Positions 7,068-10,266 of a stretch of DNA of 10,266 bases are shown here, in pieces. How positions within the stretch are numbered: position 1 is the first letter of the stretch; the number at the start of each line of letters is the position of its first letter. Source of the stretch: an uncultured Eubacteriales bacterium (lineage in GTDB: Bacteria > Bacillota > Clostridia > Lachnospirales > Lachnospiraceae); the NCBI GenBank assembly GCA_902783795.1, contig CACZSO010000092.1:1-10266 (forward strand), given 5' to 3'. The notes under the pieces are model-generated. The model was not told where the DNA came from and made no database searches. It saw only the letters and a list, made by a program, of their open reading frames with translations. A program made the position numbers and the translations under genes.

Positions 7068-7910
7068 ATGAGACATGAACCTTACAGAGCCAGGAAGATC
7101 TTTGAGAACACCTGGGTGGTCGACATCGGCGCCGTATGCTTCTGCTACCTGTTAGTGGGCGAAGAGAAAGCGCTGGTCATCGATACGGGCATGGGCAAAG
7201 GGAATTTAAGAGAGTTTTTAGAGACCATCACGGATAAGCCCATGATGGTGACCAACACCCATGGCCACGGCGACCACACCCTTTGGAACGGCTGTTTTGA
7301 CGAAGTCTATATGCAGCCGGAAGCCATTAAAGATGTGTATTACGGGAAGAATTCAGAGACCGGAAACCCGATGATGGCCAATATCCCGGATTATACTCCC
7401 ATTCCGGTCACCGAGGGTTATGTATTCGACCTGGGCGGCCGTCATGTAAAGGTGTTTGAGACACCCTGCCACAGCCCGGGAGACCTGATGTTCCTGGACG
7501 TGGAGAACCGTCTGTTATTTACGGGCGATAACCTGGAAGTGGGCCAGGTGCTGATCTTCTACGGCGATGATAAGATCGGCGGCACGGTGAAGCGTCATCT
7601 TGAGATCCTGAAAAAGATGGAAGCTTATTATGATGACATCGACTTCATCTGCCCGGCCCATAATGGCTCACCCATTCACAAGAGTGTGCTGAAGGATTTC
7701 ATCGAAAATGATGAACGGGTGCTTTCCGGCATTGAAGGCACGGCGGAACTGAAGTCCCCGTCCATGCCGGTGGATATGTTCCTGCCGGATCTGGAGCGCC
7801 GGGCTCTGGTGCGCTGCTCCGAATGGAAGAATACCTGGCTGATCTATGATACCCGCCGGGTTTATGAATCGGAAGGCCTGTACTACACCAGCAGCGGCGG
7901 TCCGATGTAA
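7068..7910 (+). CDS. Metallo-beta-lactamase-fold hydrolase (first of two)
   Basis: A 280-residue protein starting six bases after AGGAGG (7056-7061). It has the full binuclear metal site of the glyoxalase II/lactonase superfamily: THGHGDH with H65, H67, D69 and H70, then H135 in PCHSPGD, D154 in TGDN and H198 in PAHNG. Family members hydrolyse esters, thioesters, lactones or amides; nothing here fixes the substrate. No signal peptide or membrane segment is visible. The C-terminal ~80 residues (from about 205) carry no recognised motif. It resembles the next metallohydrolase in length and order (LVIDTG versus ILIDTG, EVYMQPE versus QVYIHPA) but has diverged strongly, consistent with an old duplication. 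It probably shares a transcript with the GH3 gene, 65 bases upstream, suggesting a role on glycoside-derived molecules. Confidence 0.9.
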   Translation: MRHEPYRARKIFENTWVVDIGAVCFCYLLVGEEKALVIDTGMGKGNLREFLETITDKPMMVTNTHGHGDHTLWNGCFDEVYMQPEAIKDVYYGKNSETGNPMMANIPDYTPIPVTEGYVFDLGGRHVKVFETPCHSPGDLMFLDVENRLLFTGDNLEVGQVLIFYGDDKIGGTVKRHLEILKKMEAYYDDIDFICPAHNGSPIHKSVLKDFIENDERVLSGIEGTAELKSPSMPVDMFLPDLERRALVRCSEWKNTWLIYDTRRVYESEGLYYTSSGGPM

Positions 7911-7922
7911 TTAAATCTGCAT

Positions 7923-7966
7923 AAAAGGAAAAACGGGGGCACTGTACGTAAAAATACAGTGCCCCT
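7923..7966 (-). terminator. Hairpin with U-tract only on the minus strand
   Basis: GGGGCACTGTA (7936-7946) pairs perfectly with TACAGTGCCCC (7955-7965) around an 8-base loop, plus one possible wobble pair (7935/7966). On the plus strand it is followed by TGAAAGAC, so it is not a classic terminator for the genes. Read on the minus strand, CG, TTTTT, CC and TTTT follow the stem, a good rho-independent terminator. It would stop antisense transcription entering the first metallohydrolase gene. In the sense direction it may only be a 3' structure. Confidence 0.65.
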
Positions 7967-8080
7967 GAAAGACAGAAAATCATGAGAAAAGACCGGAAGC
8001 AGCATAAACAGTGCTTTTAAGGCATATAGAAAAATAAGTAGGCTTGCCGGTCATAGATCAGCTTGATAAGGAGATAAGCC

Positions 8081-8920
8081 ATGGGATTTAAGAAACCGAT
8101 CGTGGCGGAGATCGCTTTTCATACTTTTGCCATCAATGAATTTGGTATGGCAGCCTGTTTTCTGCTGTGGGGTACGGAGCGGGGGATCCTGATCGACACC
8201 GGCTGCGGTATGTATAATATCCGTGAGATCGCAGATGAACTGTGTCCGGTACCCTACGATGTGATCCTGACCCACAGCCATGGAGATCATGTGGCGGGCA
8301 TAGACCACTGGGATCAGGTCTATATCCATCCGGCAGATATGGAGGCGCTCAGTCCGGAGCGGTTTGAGCAGAATGCTAAAATGCTGGGCCGTTATCCCGA
8401 AATGATGGCGGCTTTCGGAAGCTTTGACGCCTATGAGATCACGCCTGAACAGATCCATTATCCGGAACGTGTGCCGGAACTTCTGCCTCTGTATGATGGA
8501 CAGATCATAGAGCTGGGGAACCGGCCGGTGACTGTCGTACACATGCCCGGCCATACGCCCGGGGAGATCGCCCTCATCGATCCTTTCTCGCGGATCGCGT
8601 TTACAGGAGATGCCTGCAATGTGAATCTGGGACTCAGAGCCTGCACTATTAAAGAAGCCTTGGAAGGGATGGAACGTCTGGAGTCCCACCGGCATGAGTT
8701 TGACCGGAATTACAACGGGCACATCGGCTATGGATCGGACAATGTTAACCGTTCCATGCCGGAATCCTGCCTGGACGACTGCCTGCACATCCTGCGGGGG
8801 ATCCTGGACGGGACCGCAGATGTACAGCACGGCCCGTCACCTTTCCGCGGCGGAGACCCGGTGGATTATGTGAAAGAAGGCGCCGTCCTGATCACTTTTG
8901 ACCCAAAGAAGATAAGGTAA
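8081..8920 (+). CDS. Metallo-beta-lactamase-fold hydrolase (second of two)
   Basis: A 279-residue protein with AAGGAG (8068-8073) seven bases before the ATG. The metal site appears complete: THSHGDH with H65, H67, D69 and H70, then H158 in PGHTPGE, D177 in TGDA and H214 in YNGHIGYG. It lacks the PAHNG form of the last histidine found in the first copy and has a different insert between residues 85 and 135 (SPERFEQNAKMLGRYPEMMA), so the two pockets probably differ. It carries no visible export signal. The 170 bases upstream contain the antisense-oriented hairpin and no strong promoter. A weak TATAGA at 8025-8030 has no good -35. Co-transcription with the upstream genes is likely but not certain. 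The substrate is unknown; ester, lactone or thioester hydrolysis are the family options. Confidence 0.9.
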   Translation: MGFKKPIVAEIAFHTFAINEFGMAACFLLWGTERGILIDTGCGMYNIREIADELCPVPYDVILTHSHGDHVAGIDHWDQVYIHPADMEALSPERFEQNAKMLGRYPEMMAAFGSFDAYEITPEQIHYPERVPELLPLYDGQIIELGNRPVTVVHMPGHTPGEIALIDPFSRIAFTGDACNVNLGLRACTIKEALEGMERLESHRHEFDRNYNGHIGYGSDNVNRSMPESCLDDCLHILRGILDGTADVQHGPSPFRGGDPVDYVKEGAVLITFDPKKIR

Positions 8921-8950
8921 AAGACAGGAAAGAAAATGGCCTGAGAAAGC

Positions 8951-8974
8951 CTGAAGACCGGTGCTGAAGACCGG
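8951..8974 (+). repeat. Short tandem repeat upstream of the GH30 gene
   Basis: CTGAAGACCGG occurs at 8951-8961 and again at 8964-8974, a 13-base period. CCGGT (8958-8962) and ACCGG (8970-8974) could also form a 5-bp stem. The core AAGACCGG also occurs at 7989-7996, in the gap before the second metallohydrolase. No other element, and no clear promoter, was seen in 8921-9037. Confidence 0.4.
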
Positions 8975-9037
8975 ATCAGTTAAGATGCAGAGCCGTGGAA
9001 GCACTGTCCTTACGAACAAGACCAGATGAGGAAAACC

Positions 9038-10266
9038 ATGAAACAGATAAAACAGTTTACCACCTATGCTGTAGACCGGCAGGGCGTAACGAAAGAAGCG
9101 GAACTTACGGCCAGAAATGAAGCCGATGAACCCAGGATCGTGGAATCCGGCCTGATCAACCTCTACCCGGAGATCACTTATCAGGAGATCGAAGGATTCG
9201 GCGGAGCCTTAACAGAGACAGCGGGCTATCTTTTCTCAACATTAACAGAAGAAAACCAGGCAGCGTTTCTAGAGAAATATTTTGGAGAAAACGGCCTGAA
9301 ATACAGGTTTGTCCGCATGCCTATCGACAGCTGTGACTACGCTCTCAGTGAGTATCAGGCGGTGGAAGACCCGCTGAAAGACCCGGACCTTACGACCTTT
9401 TCCATCGACCGGGACCGGAAATACATGATTCCTATGCTGAAGCGCGCCATGGCCATGACAGCGGTGCCTCTGTCTGTGCTTTTATCTCCCTGGTCTCCGC
9501 CTAAACAGTGGAAGACACCGCCGGCCCGGCCGAAAAACGATGCAGTGGTTTATGGAGGCCTGCCCGGGGGACCGGAGAATGTGGATTATGAGCATCCGTC
9601 ACGGTGCAACGGCGGATCATTAAAGAAGGAACATTACGGCGACTGGTCCCGGTATCTGGTCAAATACATCCGGGCGTATCTGGATGAAGGCATTCCCGTG
9701 ACGATGATGACGCTGCAGAACGAGTCTGTGGCGGCTACGAACTGGGACAGCTGCGTCTGGACGGCAGAAGAGCAGCGGGAGTTTCTGAAAGATCATTTGT
9801 ATCCTGCCTTTAAAGAGGCGGGACTTCTTGATCAAGTGGGGCTCTATATCTGGGACCATAATAAGGAGCGGCTGATCGAATTCTGCTGCGGCATGCTGGA
9901 CGATGAGACTAAAGATATGATCGAAGGGATCGCGTTTCACTGGTATTCCGGAGATCATTTTGAGGCCCTGGGGCATATCCACAGGCTCTTCCCGGATAAG
10001 AAGCTGATGCTCTCTGAATGCTGTGGGCTGCATCCTCCGGGACAGGCCGGAATGTTCGGTTTTTCGCTGCCCGGCGGACCTACGGTCCGGGAAGTGGACC
10101 TTCAGGACGCAGCAGCCTATGCCCATGATATCATCGGGAATCTGAATGGAGGAATGAGCCGATGGATCGACTGGAACCTGTGTGTGGATAAAAACGGCGG
10201 TCCGCGCCATGTGCCGTGGGGCTTCTGTGCCCCGGTCTGCGTGAATGATGACGGGACTTACACAAA
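9038..10266 (+). CDS. Glycoside hydrolase family 30, glucosylceramidase-like (partial, cut by right edge)
   Basis: The frame is open from ATG 9038 to the window end, giving 409 whole codons. GAGGA (9028-9032) sits five bases before this ATG. An in-frame ATG at 9026 has no ribosome site. GH30 signatures are EIEGFGGALTETAGYLFSTL near residues 50-70, RMPIDSCDYALSEY, LLSPWSPPKQWKT, and the catalytic pair: acid/base E229 in TLQNES and nucleophile E327 in LSEC. HWYSGDHF lies between them and WIDWNL near the end. Relatives cleave beta-glucosyl bonds of glucosylceramide or beta-1,6-glucans by a retaining mechanism; the substrate here is not determined. The N-terminus (MKQIKQFTTYAV) shows no signal peptide, suggesting a cytoplasmic enzyme acting on imported glycosides. 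The remaining C-terminal beta-sandwich would lie outside the window. It is 117 bases after the second metallohydrolase and probably in the same cluster. Confidence 0.92.
   Translation, partial: MKQIKQFTTYAVDRQGVTKEAELTARNEADEPRIVESGLINLYPEITYQEIEGFGGALTETAGYLFSTLTEENQAAFLEKYFGENGLKYRFVRMPIDSCDYALSEYQAVEDPLKDPDLTTFSIDRDRKYMIPMLKRAMAMTAVPLSVLLSPWSPPKQWKTPPARPKNDAVVYGGLPGGPENVDYEHPSRCNGGSLKKEHYGDWSRYLVKYIRAYLDEGIPVTMMTLQNESVAATNWDSCVWTAEEQREFLKDHLYPAFKEAGLLDQVGLYIWDHNKERLIEFCCGMLDDETKDMIEGIAFHWYSGDHFEALGHIHRLFPDKKLMLSECCGLHPPGQAGMFGFSLPGGPTVREVDLQDAAAYAHDIIGNLNGGMSRWIDWNLCVDKNGGPRHVPWGFCAPVCVNDDGTYT

Noticed and set aside
7982..8020. 12-codon open frame (MRKDRKQHKQCF) between the two metallohydrolase genes
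   Set aside because: No ribosome binding site and no supporting feature; very short frames like this are expected by chance.
8051..8830. 259-residue minus-strand open frame across the second metallohydrolase gene
   Set aside because: It lies fully antisense to a clear metallohydrolase with intact metal motifs, has no recognisable domain, and is explained by codon bias of the sense gene.
9620..10210. 196-residue minus-strand open frame inside the GH30 region
   Set aside because: The plus strand encodes GH30 with both catalytic glutamates across the same bases, and the antisense product resembles no family.

Overview
The window looks like chromosome from a low-to-mid GC Gram-positive anaerobe, most likely a gut or rumen Lachnospiraceae-type Clostridia. 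This is inferred from strong AGGAGG ribosome binding sites, sigma-A type promoters with 17-nt spacers, a SpoVK/CbbX-type AAA+ ATPase and a cytoplasmic GH3/GH30 carbohydrate cluster. No rRNA, tRNA, CRISPR array or insertion sequence was seen.

Layout. (1) Positions 1-258 hold the end of an unrecognised gene that probably begins left of the window. (2) Positions 387-2516 encode a two-module AAA+ ATPase, with a degenerate Hsp100-like module followed by an intact SpoVK/CbbX-like module. It ends at a perfect 38-bp palindrome that acts as a terminator. (3) A convergent minus-strand gene (3609-2593) encodes a single-domain Old Yellow Enzyme-type flavin oxidoreductase. (4) Divergent from it, 3810-4640 encodes a fusion of an N-terminal helix-turn-helix with a C-terminal Uma2-type PD-(D/E)XK nuclease-like domain. 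The shared intergenic region carries two well-formed divergent promoters and three TGGAATA repeats 31-32 bp apart, one of them inside the promoter of the HTH-Uma2 gene. (5) From 4685 onward there is a plus-strand carbohydrate cluster: a GH3 beta-glucosidase-like enzyme, two diverged metallo-beta-lactamase-fold hydrolases, and a GH30 glucosylceramidase-like enzyme cut by the right edge.

How the genes may work together. The GH3 and GH30 enzymes lack visible signal peptides, so the cluster probably hydrolyses imported beta-glucosides in the cytoplasm. The two metallohydrolases could open lactones or cleave esters or thioesters on the same substrates, but their substrates cannot be read from sequence. 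The promoters of the OYE gene and the GH3 gene share a 15-nt layout, AAATCC-NN-TAAAGTA, which hints at co-regulation. The HTH-Uma2 protein is the only DNA-binding regulator candidate in the window. The most unusual items are this fusion with its phased repeats, the metallohydrolase pair between two glycosidases, and a hairpin whose U-tract lies only on the antisense strand.
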